Part shown: positions 26,065 through 34,584 of the stretch, in pieces | How positions within the stretch are numbered: the first letter of the stretch is position 1 | How the letters are laid out: the number at the start of each line of letters is the position of its first letter | Assembly: GCA_020439745.1 (NCBI GenBank) | Contig: JAGQSC010000035.1 | Coordinates: forward strand, 110,724 to 174,723 | Length of the DNA stretch: 64,000 nt | Direction of reading: 5' to 3' | From: Acidobacteriota bacterium | Lineage (GTDB): Bacteria > Acidobacteriota > Holophagae > Acanthopleuribacterales > Acanthopleuribacteraceae | Notes under the pieces: generated by a model | What the model was told of the DNA's origin: nothing | What the model saw: the letters and a program-made list of their open reading frames with translations, nothing else | Databases searched by the model: none | Position numbers and translations under genes: made by a program

Positions 26065-29000
26065 ATGCGATTCACTAAGTTTTTCCTGGCTATCGCACTA
26101 GTCGCGTCGTCAAGCGTCGCATTTGGTCAGGGTATTACAACGGCTTCCATGAATGGAACCGTGACCGATGAGAGTGGTGGCCCCTTACCGGGTGCTGTCA
26201 TCAGTGCGGTTCACGGGCCAACTGGAACGCAGTTTTCGGCGGTTGCCCGTGAGGACGGCCGTTACAATTTAAGGAATATGCGGGTAGGTGGACCCTACAC
26301 CGTAACAGCAACCATGACGGGTTTTGCCGCACAAAAGCGCAGTGAACTGTTCCTGCAGCTGGGTGAAGATGAGACCGTCAATTTCAAAATGACCGTTGAA
26401 GCCATCGAGGAGTCGTTGGTGGTCGTGGCATCTGCCGATCCACTGATCAACTCGTCGAAGACGGGTGCGGCTGCCAACATTTCGGAAGAGTCCATTGAAA
26501 CGTTGCCTGCGCTGTCGCGTGGCATTGAAGATCTGGCGCGCACTTCGGCTTATTTCAATGATTTCGATTCCAATGGTGGCGTCAGCTCATTGTCAGTTGC
26601 CGGACGCAATAACCGTTATAACAACTTGCTCATTGATGGTGCTGTGAATAACGACCTGTTTGGTCTGGCTGCCAACGGTAACCCCGGTGGTCAAGCTGAA
26701 GCACAACCCATTTCGCTGGAAGCGATCAAAGAAGTTCAGTTGGTGATTGCGCCCTACGACGTGCGTCAGGGTGGTTTCACCGGTGGTGGCGTGAACGCTG
26801 TCACCAAGTCTGGTTCCAATGATTTCAGCGGATCGGTGTTCCACTTCTTCCGCGATGATGCCTTTGTAGGTGATATTGATGATCGCGAAGTGGGTACATT
26901 CGAGGAAACTCAATCGGGTGTATCCGTTGGCGGACCCATTATTAAGGACAAAGTGTTTTTCTTCGCATCGGCTGAGCTGCGCCGCAAAGATACGCCCACC
27001 GGTTGGGCCATTCGTCCTGATGGCGATAATTCAGGTACCGGCCAGAACTTTGGACGCTACGATGAAGCGGTTCTATTTACTGAAACATTAAGAAACCGTT
27101 ATGGCTATGAGCCAGGCAGCTTCGACGAGCAGACGCGCAACACGGACAGCGATAATTACTTTGTCCGTATCGATGCCAACCTGTCACCGGAACATCGCCT
27201 CACGTTCCGTCACAACTACATCGACGCTGAAAACGTGATCCTGTTCCCGGGCAGCTTCACCTATAACTTCCCCAACAATGGTTATCTGTTCCCCAACGAG
27301 ACAAACTCGACCGTGGTGCAGTTGAACAGTACCTTTGGCGATATCTATAACGAATTCCGTTTGAGCTATCAAACCATCAAGGACCGTCGTACAGGTTTGG
27401 GTGAGCCTTTCCCGTGGATCGAAATCGAGAACCTTCCTGGTGGTGGCGAGTTCGAAGTGGGCACGGAGCGTTTCTCTACGCGTAACGCCCTGGATCAGGA
27501 CATCATCGAGATCACCAACGATTTGACGTTCTTCCGCGGTGCACATACGTTTACGGTGGGCACGCACAACGAACTGTTCACGTTCGACAACCTGTTCATT
27601 CGGGAAGCCTTTGGTGCTTACCAGTTCAACAGTCTGGACGATTTCGTGAATGGCTGGGTGGAGCAGTTTGATTACAGCTTTTCGGCCACCAGCGACCCCA
27701 ACCAGTCCGCCAAGTTCGATGCTCAAATGCTGGGCTTCTACTTCGGTGACCAATGGGCCGTCAATCCAGATTTCAACCTGACGCTGGGTCTGCGGCTGGA
27801 CATTCCTCTGTTCCCAGACGATCCCAGCCGAAACCCGCAATCGGAAGCCGAGTTCGGTTACCGCACAGACGAAACTGCCAGTGGCAACGAAGTCTGGTCA
27901 CCTCGTGTAGGTTTCAACTGGGATATCAACGGTGACACGGTGCATCAATTGCGCGGTGGTATCGGTATCTTCTCCGGTCGTACGCCTTATGTTTGGATTT
28001 CCAACCAATACGGCAACACCGGAATTGATTTCCAACGCGTTCAGGCTCGTGTGAGTGGTGGTGTCAGCGAAGACAACCACATCCCCTTTGAGCCCGATCC
28101 GTTCAATCAACCCGAAACGATTCCCGGTGTTCGAACTCTGACCAACGAAATCGATCTGATCGATCCGGATTTCGAAATGCCGCAATTGCTGCGTGCCAAT
28201 ATCGCCTACGATACCAAGTTGCCTTTCTACAACTTGATCGCAACGGCCGAGATTCTCTACAGCAAGACGGAAAACGATATTCTGTATCAAAACCTCAACC
28301 TGGTCGAAAATTCAGAACGCGCGTTTGACGGTCGACCCACGTACGGTCGTGTTAACTCGAACCTCACTGATGTGATTTTCCTGACCAACCACAGCAAAGG
28401 GGATCAGATCTCCTACAACCTGAAGTTGGAACGTCCCTTCATGGACAACTGGAATGCTTCGGTCAGCTATCTGTACGGCGAGTCTGAAACGCTCAACGAT
28501 GGTACTTCTTCACAAGCGGTATCCAACTGGCGCTTCAACGAAGTCACCGGCGATCCGAACAACCCAACCCTGGCACCTTCAGACTACGATGTGGAACATC
28601 GTTTGAACGCCACTTTCGCCTATCGCTTTGCCTCTAATACATTGGTTTCCTTGTACTACAACGCCCAGTCGGGTCGTCCGTACTCAACCGTGTTCAACGG
28701 CGATGTGAATGGTGACGGTCAGTTCAGTAACGACCTGTTGTATGTTCCTGCCAGTGCCGACGAAGTGATCATTGATCGCGGTACTTGGGAAGAGTTCAAC
28801 GCGTACATTGAAGCCGATGAAGGTCTGCGCAACGCTCGGGGTTCCATCGTGGAACGCAACGCAAGTCGCGAGCCTTGGCGCCATGCCCTTGATCTGCGTT
28901 TGGCCCAAGATGTGAAGTTCAGCCGTTATAAGTTCCAGATTACGCTGGACATCTTCAACTTTATGAACCTGATCGATGACAACGCCGGTCGTGTGCGTTA

Positions 29001-29163
29001 CACCGTGAACAATGCTGTTTCTCCGATTCAGTATCGCGGTGTGGATGATGCAACTGGCAAGCCCATTTATCGTATCCAGTTCAGTGATCCAGACGCCCGT
29101 TTCCAAACGGACGATCTGCGTTCACGCTGGCGCGGTCAATTGGGTCTTAGATTCTCGTTCTAA
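26065..29163 (+). CDS. Oar-type TonB-dependent outer membrane receptor
   Basis: 1032 residues. A signal peptide (KFFLAIALVASSSVAFGQ) is followed by a carboxypeptidase-regulatory-like beta-sandwich (about 25-115, NGTVTDESGGPLPGAVISA). A plug domain comes next (about 120-240, with SVAGRNNRYNNLLIDGAVNNDLFG and VIAPYDVRQGGFTGGGVNAVTKSG). The rest is a long 22-strand-type barrel ending in LGLRFSF, with terminal aromatic residue as required for Bam assembly. Oar-like receptors are expanded in Acidobacteriota and import large substrates or act in protein secretion; the ligand is unknown. ATG 26065 has GGGAGGAG upstream. The gene is monocistronic, with a strong terminator straight after it. Confidence 0.93.
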   Translation: MRFTKFFLAIALVASSSVAFGQGITTASMNGTVTDESGGPLPGAVISAVHGPTGTQFSAVAREDGRYNLRNMRVGGPYTVTATMTGFAAQKRSELFLQLGEDETVNFKMTVEAIEESLVVVASADPLINSSKTGAAANISEESIETLPALSRGIEDLARTSAYFNDFDSNGGVSSLSVAGRNNRYNNLLIDGAVNNDLFGLAANGNPGGQAEAQPISLEAIKEVQLVIAPYDVRQGGFTGGGVNAVTKSGSNDFSGSVFHFFRDDAFVGDIDDREVGTFEETQSGVSVGGPIIKDKVFFFASAELRRKDTPTGWAIRPDGDNSGTGQNFGRYDEAVLFTETLRNRYGYEPGSFDEQTRNTDSDNYFVRIDANLSPEHRLTFRHNYIDAENVILFPGSFTYNFPNNGYLFPNETNSTVVQLNSTFGDIYNEFRLSYQTIKDRRTGLGEPFPWIEIENLPGGGEFEVGTERFSTRNALDQDIIEITNDLTFFRGAHTFTVGTHNELFTFDNLFIREAFGAYQFNSLDDFVNGWVEQFDYSFSATSDPNQSAKFDAQMLGFYFGDQWAVNPDFNLTLGLRLDIPLFPDDPSRNPQSEAEFGYRTDETASGNEVWSPRVGFNWDINGDTVHQLRGGIGIFSGRTPYVWISNQYGNTGIDFQRVQARVSGGVSEDNHIPFEPDPFNQPETIPGVRTLTNEIDLIDPDFEMPQLLRANIAYDTKLPFYNLIATAEILYSKTENDILYQNLNLVENSERAFDGRPTYGRVNSNLTDVIFLTNHSKGDQISYNLKLERPFMDNWNASVSYLYGESETLNDGTSSQAVSNWRFNEVTGDPNNPTLAPSDYDVEHRLNATFAYRFASNTLVSLYYNAQSGRPYSTVFNGDVNGDGQFSNDLLYVPASADEVIIDRGTWEEFNAYIEADEGLRNARGSIVERNASREPWRHALDLRLAQDVKFSRYKFQITLDIFNFMNLIDDNAGRVRYTVNNAVSPIQYRGVDDATGKPIYRIQFSDPDARFQTDDLRSRWRGQLGLRFSF

Positions 29164-29183
29164 ACCTCTAACCATCAAGAAAG

Positions 29184-29211
29184 AAAGGGGAGCCATGCGC
29201 TCCCCTTTTTT
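29184..29211 (+). terminator. Rho-independent terminator of the TonB receptor gene
   Basis: Perfect 7-bp stem GGGGAGC/GCTCCCC with a 5-nt loop, flanked by AAA and followed by six T. It is 20 bp after the stop codon. Confidence 0.93.
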
Positions 29212-29213
29212 AG

Positions 29214-29242
29214 TTGACCCAACCCTTCCGGCTGTCTACAAT
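29214..29242 (+). promoter_or_regulatory. Sigma70 promoter of the serine tRNA pair
   Basis: TTGACC, 17 bp, TACAAT: eleven of twelve or ten of twelve bases match consensus depending on the -35 version used. The predicted start is about 14 bp before the first tRNA. It begins only 2 bp after the upstream terminator's T-run. Confidence 0.75.
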
Positions 29243-29262
29243 CAACGTCGTTCGACTCATGC

Positions 29263-29350
29263 GGAGGAATGGCTGAGTGGTCGAAAGCGGCGGTCTTGAA
29301 AACCGTTGACTCGCAAGGGTCCGTGGGTTCGAATCCTACTTCCTCCGCCA
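29263..29350 (+). tRNA. tRNA-Ser (UGA)
   Basis: Acceptor arms GGAGGAA and TTCCTCC pair, with discriminator G and encoded CCA. The anticodon loop is CTTGAAA inside stem GCGGT/ACCGT, giving anticodon TGA. The long variable arm typical of serine tRNA and the GGTTCGAATCC T-arm are present. Confidence 0.97.
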
Positions 29351-29361
29351 TTGTCGCATCA

Positions 29362-29452
29362 GGAGAGGTGCCGGAGTGGCCGAACGGGGCTGCCTGCTAA
29401 GCAGTTGCACCCATTACGGGTGCCCAGGGTTCGAATCCCTGCCTCTCCGCCA
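29362..29452 (+). tRNA. tRNA-Ser (GCU)
   Basis: Acceptor GGAGAGG pairs with CCTCTCC, followed by G and CCA. The anticodon loop CTGCTAA in stem GCTGC/GCAGT gives anticodon GCT. A long variable arm (GCACCC..GGGTGC) and AGGGTTCGAATCCCT T-arm are seen. It is 11 bp after the first tRNA and probably on the same transcript. Confidence 0.97.
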
Positions 29453-29462
29453 GTTACCGAAG

Positions 29463-29489
29463 ACCTCGAGGCAAACGTCTCGGGGTTTT
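29463..29489 (+). terminator. Terminator after the tRNA-Ser pair
   Basis: An 8-bp stem (ACCTCGAG at 29463-29470 with CTCGGGGT at 29479-29486, one G-U pair), 8-nt loop, then TTTT. It lies 10 bp after the CCA end and immediately beyond the stop of the convergent TfoX-like gene, so it may serve both. Confidence 0.75.
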
Positions 29490-29490
29490 C

Positions 29491-29817
29491 TTATTTGGGG
29501 GGCAGGGACGCCACAAATCGCAGGCTCCACTGCAGCCAGTCGTCCAGCTGTTTGCCCTCGAGACCTTTCGCTGCCACATAAATCATCCCAGTCATGGGGC
29601 GGCCCGTGAAGTCCATCTCCCTAGCGTGGGGTTGCTGTAGGGCATCACGGTATTGGTCTTTGCCTACCCGCAACATCAGTCGGTCTTCTACCACACCGCA
29701 ACACATATGACCACAAACCATAAAACACAGTCCACCGAACATCTTGCGTTCGGAAACTCCTGCCTCCGTTCCCAGTGCCTCCCTGATTCGTGCTGCTAGG
29801 TTTAGGTCGTAGGCCAT
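29491..29817 (-). CDS. TfoX/Sxy N-terminal domain protein
   Basis: 108 residues corresponding to the TfoX N-terminal domain alone, as in many short standalone homologues. Conserved segments are ERKMFGGLCFMVCGHMCCGV and the GRPMTGMIYV strand. In gammaproteobacteria the full-length protein promotes competence gene expression; the single-domain version has no demonstrated role. The start is ATG 29817 with GGGGAA upstream rather than an in-frame codon 11 residues earlier. There is no competence gene nearby. Confidence 0.82.
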   Translation of the reverse strand: MAYDLNLAARIREALGTEAGVSERKMFGGLCFMVCGHMCCGVVEDRLMLRVGKDQYRDALQQPHAREMDFTGRPMTGMIYVAAKGLEGKQLDDWLQWSLRFVASLPPK

Positions 29818-29914
29818 ATTGGTTCCCCAGATGGTTCTTTTCAGCATCATACCGGTGAACTTGTGAATTGCGAAAAAAGATTAAACTTTCTTTCGAGATC
29901 ATCCGTTATAGACA

Positions 29915-30007
29915 TATAGAGTAGGGAACTAACCAATCCCGTATTCACCAGATATTAAGAACTTTCTCCTCCATGACACTGGCCGGCTTCAAGCCGGCCT
30001 TTCTTTT
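29915..30007 (+). ncRNA. Candidate small RNA ending at an orphan terminator
   Basis: There is no plus-strand gene between the tRNA terminator and 30062, yet a strong plus-strand terminator ends here. A -10-like TATAGA at 29915-29920, with weak TTTCGA upstream, could start a transcript of roughly 80 nt. No known RNA family is recognised, and the 5' end is a guess. The terminator may instead attenuate the FMN reductase gene, whose ATG is 55 bp downstream. Confidence 0.28.
29981..30007 (+). terminator. Strong terminator without an upstream plus-strand gene
   Basis: GGCCGGCTT at 29981-29989 pairs perfectly with AAGCCGGCC at 29991-29999; the practical loop is TTCAA. TTTCTTTT follows. Orientation is plus, as the minus-strand reading lacks a T-run after the stem. 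Confidence 0.8.
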
Positions 30008-30061
30008 AGTCCCAAAGAGACCTCAATGGCCAATTCCTGTATATTTGGAGCGAGGTGAACC

Positions 30062-30685
30062 ATGGAACGGGAACAGATTCGAGTGGTGGGCATAAGTGGA
30101 AGCTTGCGGCCCGGTAGCTTTACCAAGAAGGCGGTTATGCTTGCCCTGAAAGGCGCGCAAGAGCAGGGCGCTGAAATTGAATATTTCGACCTGGCCACTT
30201 GTCGTGTAGCCTGTGATGGCAATACCGATGACGATGGCTACCCAGAAAGCGTCAATCATTTGCGTCAGACCGTGAAGAACGCTCATGGTCTCATTGTGGG
30301 TACCCCCGAATATCACGGCAGCTTCAGTGGTGTGCTGAAGAATGCGCTCGACTTGATGGGCTTTGACGAAGTCCAAGGTAAGATGATCGGATTGGTTTCA
30401 GTGGCGGGTGGTGCCATGGGCGGCATTGGCGCTTTGGCCAGTCTCCGAACCATTGGTAGACACTTACATGCTTGGGTCGTTCCGCATCAGGTAGCTATCC
30501 CATTCGCCAGTCAGGCTTTTGATCAAAACGGCGAACTAAAAGACACCAAGCTTCGGGAACGCGTGCTTGAAGTGGGCCGCCAGGTCAGCCAGTTTTCCTA
30601 TCTACATCATTCGGCAGCCGCTCAGAAATTTCTCAAAGCCTGGCAAGAGGCTACACCGAATCCCGGAGGAGAACACGCATTCTAA
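30062..30685 (+). CDS. NADPH-dependent FMN reductase family protein
   Basis: 207 residues, flavodoxin-like fold. VVGISGSLRPGSFTKKAV is the FMN phosphate-binding loop with its GSLR motif, and GTPEYHGSFSGVLKNALDLM is the second conserved flavin-contact segment of the FMN/azo-reductase family. It would reduce FMN, quinones or similar acceptors with NAD(P)H in the cytoplasm. The ATG has GCGAGG upstream. Its stop shares one base with the start of the next gene (TAATG), so the two are translated together. Confidence 0.88.
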   Translation: MEREQIRVVGISGSLRPGSFTKKAVMLALKGAQEQGAEIEYFDLATCRVACDGNTDDDGYPESVNHLRQTVKNAHGLIVGTPEYHGSFSGVLKNALDLMGFDEVQGKMIGLVSVAGGAMGGIGALASLRTIGRHLHAWVVPHQVAIPFASQAFDQNGELKDTKLRERVLEVGRQVSQFSYLHHSAAAQKFLKAWQEATPNPGGEHAF

Positions 30686-31812
30686 TGAAGCTCACCCGTG
30701 CCAACTTTCGCATACCAGAAGACCTGAGCTACCTAAACTGTGCCTATCTGTCGCCCCTCCATAAGGACGTGGAACAAGCTGGTCTAAATGGGCTGGCACG
30801 CAAGCGTGAGCCATGGCGGATTAGTGCGGATGATTTTTTTATAGAATCAAACCAGGCGAGGGAGCGATTTGCCGCACTTGTTCACGGCGACGCATCTGGT
30901 GTTTCCATCTTGCCGTCTGTGAGTTATGGCATGGGTGTGGCTGCCCATAATCTGCCGATGGGTGAAGGTCAACACGTACTTGTGTTGGCTGAACAGTTCC
31001 CTTCCAATTACTACCCATGGCAGGAACGTGCAGGGGCACAAGGCGCATCTATTCGCGTGATTGATCGACCCAAATCGGGTAATTGGACCGATGCCATCTG
31101 CCGGGCCATTGACGATCAAACGGCGGTTGTGGCCTTACCCCACTGTCATTGGACCGATGGACGGTTATTGGATTTGGTTCGTATTTCGGCTGCATGCCGA
31201 CAACACAACGTCCCTTTGGCGCTAGATGTCACTCAGTCCTTAGGGGTGCTTGATCTGGACGTGAACGTGATCAAACCCTCATTCGTGGTAAGCGCCGCGT
31301 ACAAATGGTTGTTGGGTCCCTATAGTCTTGCGTTCATGTGGGTCGCGCCCGAGTTAAGGCAGGGCAAACCCATCGAGCATAATTGGTTGGCCCGAAAGGG
31401 CAGTGAGCAGTTTGCAAAGCTTGTGCATTATCGCGAAGACTTACAGGGCGATGCCCAGCGATTCGATGTGGGGGAACGCTCCAATTTTGCGCTGCTGCCC
31501 ATGGCGATCGCTGCGCTTGACCTGATTCTGGCGGAAAGAGAGAGGATCTGGTCAGGTATCAAAGGCCTATCGGATCAGCTCATTCAAGGCGCTCGGCGCA
31601 GAGGTTTTCTACTGAACGACCCGCTTGAAAGGGCTCCTCATCTTTTAGGGCTTCGATTTGACGGGGAATTGCCGTCAGATCTCCCGCATGTTTTGGCTGA
31701 AAAACGGGTGTTTGTAAGTGTTCGCGGCAACGCGATCCGAGTCGCACCGCATCTCTACAATGATGAATCCGACATCGAAAAGTTTTTTGCCGCCCTTGAT
31801 GGCGTGCTGTGA
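30685..31812 (+). CDS. Class V aminotransferase-fold protein
   Basis: 375 residues. Fold type I PLP enzyme of the class V group: LDVTQSLGVLDLDV includes the PLP-binding Asp (D181) and Gln (Q184), and VSAAYKWLLGPY carries the Schiff-base lysine K207. No desulfurase cysteine loop is evident. Kynureninase-like, isopenicillin-N-epimerase-like or lyase functions are all possible, so I name only the fold. It is coupled to the FMN reductase gene, with the overlap placing both in one transcript. Confidence 0.83.
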   Translation: MKLTRANFRIPEDLSYLNCAYLSPLHKDVEQAGLNGLARKREPWRISADDFFIESNQARERFAALVHGDASGVSILPSVSYGMGVAAHNLPMGEGQHVLVLAEQFPSNYYPWQERAGAQGASIRVIDRPKSGNWTDAICRAIDDQTAVVALPHCHWTDGRLLDLVRISAACRQHNVPLALDVTQSLGVLDLDVNVIKPSFVVSAAYKWLLGPYSLAFMWVAPELRQGKPIEHNWLARKGSEQFAKLVHYREDLQGDAQRFDVGERSNFALLPMAIAALDLILAERERIWSGIKGLSDQLIQGARRRGFLLNDPLERAPHLLGLRFDGELPSDLPHVLAEKRVFVSVRGNAIRVAPHLYNDESDIEKFFAALDGVL

Positions 31813-31853
31813 ATCGGCATTCTTAAGACTTGGCTCGTGATAAACTTTTCACC

Positions 31854-32807
31854 ATGAGTGACTGGTATTACTATCAACGAGCCGGGGAGCTAAACCGAAC
31901 CTTGAAAAAGGCGATCCCTGTCGACATGATGAAGGCATTGCATGCCAAGCAACCGATCCGACATTTCGCGGTGGCCTTGCGCCAGTTTGCCTTGCTTTTG
32001 GGTCTGCCTTGGTTGATTTATCTGGTTGGTGAGTCGCTGCTTTGGTTACCGGTGTCCGTGTTGCTGGGATTTGTGGTGTTTTCATTTTCAGTCTTGTTGC
32101 ACGAAGTGATTCACAAGTGTGTGTTCACAAAAGATCGCAGAGGATGGAGTGCCTTCTTGGGTTATGTGTACGGGCTGTGTTCCGGCTTGGCTGCGGCTCA
32201 GTTTGAACGCTGGCATATGGATCATCATCAACAACTGGGCAGCGCAGAAGCCGATCCAAAACGCCACTACCTTTCTCCCAAAAGGCATGCTCGCTGGTAC
32301 AAGCTTTTGTATTGCACGCCTGTTTTGTTTCCCATCTATTTCAAAGCGGCAGCTCAAGCTGCAGCGGGTTATCCCAAAGACTTGCAACGAAAAATACGCT
32401 TTCAGCGATTGAGCGTGATCGCCATTCACCTGTCCGTGTTGGGTGGGTTTGCCTGGATTGATCCCATATTCGCTGTGCGAGCCTACGTCATCCCGGTTTT
32501 CTTCGTGTTTCCTATCGCCTTTACGCTTAACCGATTGGGCCAACACTACGTCATTGAGCCCAACGATATTGCGCAGTGGTCCACGCTCATGAGGCCCAAC
32601 CCATTGTGGAATTTTTTGTTTATTTATTCCTCATACCATCTGGAGCATCATTATTTCCCAGCGGTTCCTTTTTACAAATTAAGAGCATTGCAGCGGGCAC
32701 TTGACCCCTTCTACGCTGAAAAAGGTGTTCCCCACTATTCATACAGCCAATTGGTCTGGTATTGGTTTGTGAGGAATCACAAACCGCACACGGCGGTAGG
32801 CGCATGA
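31854..32807 (+). CDS. Membrane fatty acid desaturase family protein
   Basis: 317 residues with four or five membrane segments and the three di-iron histidine boxes: HEVIH (83-87), HMDHH (121-125) and HLEHH near the C-terminus. These bind the two irons that activate oxygen to introduce a double bond or hydroxyl into a lipid chain. Acyl-lipid desaturase, sphingolipid or carotenoid-type substrates cannot be separated by sequence. ATG 31854 is preferred over an in-frame TTG 24 bp earlier; neither has a strong SD. Its stop overlaps the start of a 41-residue membrane peptide. Confidence 0.87.
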   Translation: MSDWYYYQRAGELNRTLKKAIPVDMMKALHAKQPIRHFAVALRQFALLLGLPWLIYLVGESLLWLPVSVLLGFVVFSFSVLLHEVIHKCVFTKDRRGWSAFLGYVYGLCSGLAAAQFERWHMDHHQQLGSAEADPKRHYLSPKRHARWYKLLYCTPVLFPIYFKAAAQAAAGYPKDLQRKIRFQRLSVIAIHLSVLGGFAWIDPIFAVRAYVIPVFFVFPIAFTLNRLGQHYVIEPNDIAQWSTLMRPNPLWNFLFIYSSYHLEHHYFPAVPFYKLRALQRALDPFYAEKGVPHYSYSQLVWYWFVRNHKPHTAVGA

Positions 32808-32929
32808 CGCGGATTACGGCGATTTTCGCGGCGGTGATGGTGGGACTCATGCTGATAGGTATCGCTGCGCGAATATTTAGGGACCTACGCGCTTTGGACC
32901 GAAACAAGGACGATCAAGATCAGGATTGA
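32804..32929 (+). CDS. 41-residue single-span membrane microprotein
   Basis: The ATG overlaps the desaturase stop in an ATGA arrangement. Residues about 4-24 (ITAIFAAVMVGLMLIGIAA) form one hydrophobic span. It is followed by a basic stretch (RIFRDLRALDRNK) and an acidic tail (DDQDQD), a plausible small inner-membrane protein. Its 3' end overlaps the convergent transporter gene by 10 bp. No homologue is known to me. It might associate with the desaturase or supply electrons indirectly, but this is inferred from position only. Confidence 0.55.
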   Translation: MTRITAIFAAVMVGLMLIGIAARIFRDLRALDRNKDDQDQD

Positions 32930-34584
32930 TTTGGCTCCAAGGCCTTCCAGTTGAGAAATGGGATCAAAGCCATGCCGGGAATGGTGCAGAGGGTGACGAG
33001 AACAAAAAAGGTCACGTACCCGAATCCCGAAATCATGTAACCACTGAGGGCACCTGCGACCATCATGGCGAGGGCCATCAAACCGGTTGCGATGGCGTAG
33101 TGTGCAGTGCGGTAAGGCCCACGCGATACGTACATTAGAAACACCATGAATGCAGAAAACCCCAGGCCATAGCCCAGTTGTTCAATGCCGATCAAGGCAT
33201 ACACCACGACAACGGGTGGTTTGGCGACGGCCATGTAGACATACAAAAGATCAGGCAGGTTCATGGCCAGCGCCAACGGCCATATGGTACGGCGCAGTCC
33301 GTACACAGATATCAGCCAGCCACCGCCTATGCCGCCGATAATCAAGCCAAATAGGCCCAAAACGGAGTATCCGAAGGCGTACTCTGCATCCGTCAGTCCC
33401 AGGTCGCGCAGCAAAAATACGGAAGCCATGCGAACGAGAAACGCTTCGCCGAAACGATATAGAAGGATGAAGGTAACGATTAGTCCAATTTGAGGCTGTT
33501 TGAAAAATGAAATGAATATCTTGGCGCCTTCACCCAACCCACTGCTGGTTCGCGCCACTTGTACATCTGATGGAGGGCGGGGCAGTATCCATGCGTGATA
33601 AACCGCAAGCAACAAGACAAGGACGCCCACCCCGAGAAAAACGAGAAACCAATTCTGGGCGGTTGCTTGCCGTTGTCGGGAAAGGAACTCATTGCATTGG
33701 GCAAGTGTTCTTTCGGCCCATGCCTGCTTTTCAGGCTGTATCTTCTCGATAAACTCGGCTCTGGTTGATTCGGCGATGTCTTCTGTCGGCTTCTTCGACT
33801 TCATGGCTGCCTTGGTTCGCTTCTTGATCTCGGCAGCTACGGTCTTTTCAAAGTCCTCAGTGGATTTTGCGGCCAGATTCTTGGTGCGGTTGGCGCGATT
33901 GGCCAAACGGACCACGCGATCTACCAGCTCTAGTCTAAGAATATGGGCTGCCTTTTCAGGTCCGCCGTCTCCGATTTTGTCCTTCACTGTTTCGTCGGCC
34001 AGCACCCAGTCATCAACATCAGAGGCTTCCATGTGGTGGTCAATGGCCAGGATGCTGCGTGCCTGATCAAAGATCTGGTCGCCGCCACGTTTGAGCGCAT
34101 GAATCTCCAGCATACCAGCGACAAATACAAGGAACCCTTGGGTGAACATGAACCCCAAACGCCATGCAAAGCTTCTGATGCCTGAAAAGAAGGCTTGATG
34201 CTTCTCACTGAGTGCATGGAGGTAGTACCCGTCTGTGGCGATGTCGTAGGTAGCTGAGACGAAGCCACACACGGCAAACACGACCAACGACCAGCCAAAT
34301 GCGTGTTGCGATCGAAACGCAAAAGCCACAATAAATAAGCAAGCGGCTACGGCAACGGTGCTCCAAAGATGCCAGGCGCGGCGGGTGCCCACCCAATCTA
34401 CGAGCGGACTCCAAAGCGGTTTGATGACCCAAGGCAGGCTAATCAAACTGGTCATAACGCCAATAGCTTCCTCGGATACGCCCAATCGCGTGTAGATCAC
34501 CACCGAAAGGTAGTTGACAGCCACATAGGGTATGGCTTGGAGGACATATTGGCTGGGTACAAACAACCAGGGTTTTGACGTCAT
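32920..34584 (-). CDS. MFS transporter, AmpG-like, with large central insert
   Basis: 554 residues. About 12 membrane segments in two halves. PSQYVLQAIPYVAVNYLSVVIYTRLGVSEEAIG and LPWVIKPLWSPLVDWVGTRRAWHLWS match the AmpG/PAT branch, whose members import muropeptides or acetyl-CoA. Between the halves lies about 130 residues of hydrophilic, Lys/Glu-rich helix (for example AAEIKKRTKAAMKSKKPTEDIAESTRAEFIEKI), longer than the usual central loop. It is the last gene of the nucleic-acid operon and overlaps the DnaC-like gene by 4 bp. Substrate unknown. Confidence 0.83.
   Translation of the reverse strand: MTSKPWLFVPSQYVLQAIPYVAVNYLSVVIYTRLGVSEEAIGVMTSLISLPWVIKPLWSPLVDWVGTRRAWHLWSTVAVAACLFIVAFAFRSQHAFGWSLVVFAVCGFVSATYDIATDGYYLHALSEKHQAFFSGIRSFAWRLGFMFTQGFLVFVAGMLEIHALKRGGDQIFDQARSILAIDHHMEASDVDDWVLADETVKDKIGDGGPEKAAHILRLELVDRVVRLANRANRTKNLAAKSTEDFEKTVAAEIKKRTKAAMKSKKPTEDIAESTRAEFIEKIQPEKQAWAERTLAQCNEFLSRQRQATAQNWFLVFLGVGVLVLLLAVYHAWILPRPPSDVQVARTSSGLGEGAKIFISFFKQPQIGLIVTFILLYRFGEAFLVRMASVFLLRDLGLTDAEYAFGYSVLGLFGLIIGGIGGGWLISVYGLRRTIWPLALAMNLPDLLYVYMAVAKPPVVVVYALIGIEQLGYGLGFSAFMVFLMYVSRGPYRTAHYAIATGLMALAMMVAGALSGYMISGFGYVTFFVLVTLCTIPGMALIPFLNWKALEPNQS

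Noticed and set aside
27184..27840. A 218-codon open frame on the minus strand
   Set aside because: It lies wholly inside the TonB receptor gene, shows no recognisable domain, and has no SD; strong codon bias of the sense gene explains the opening.
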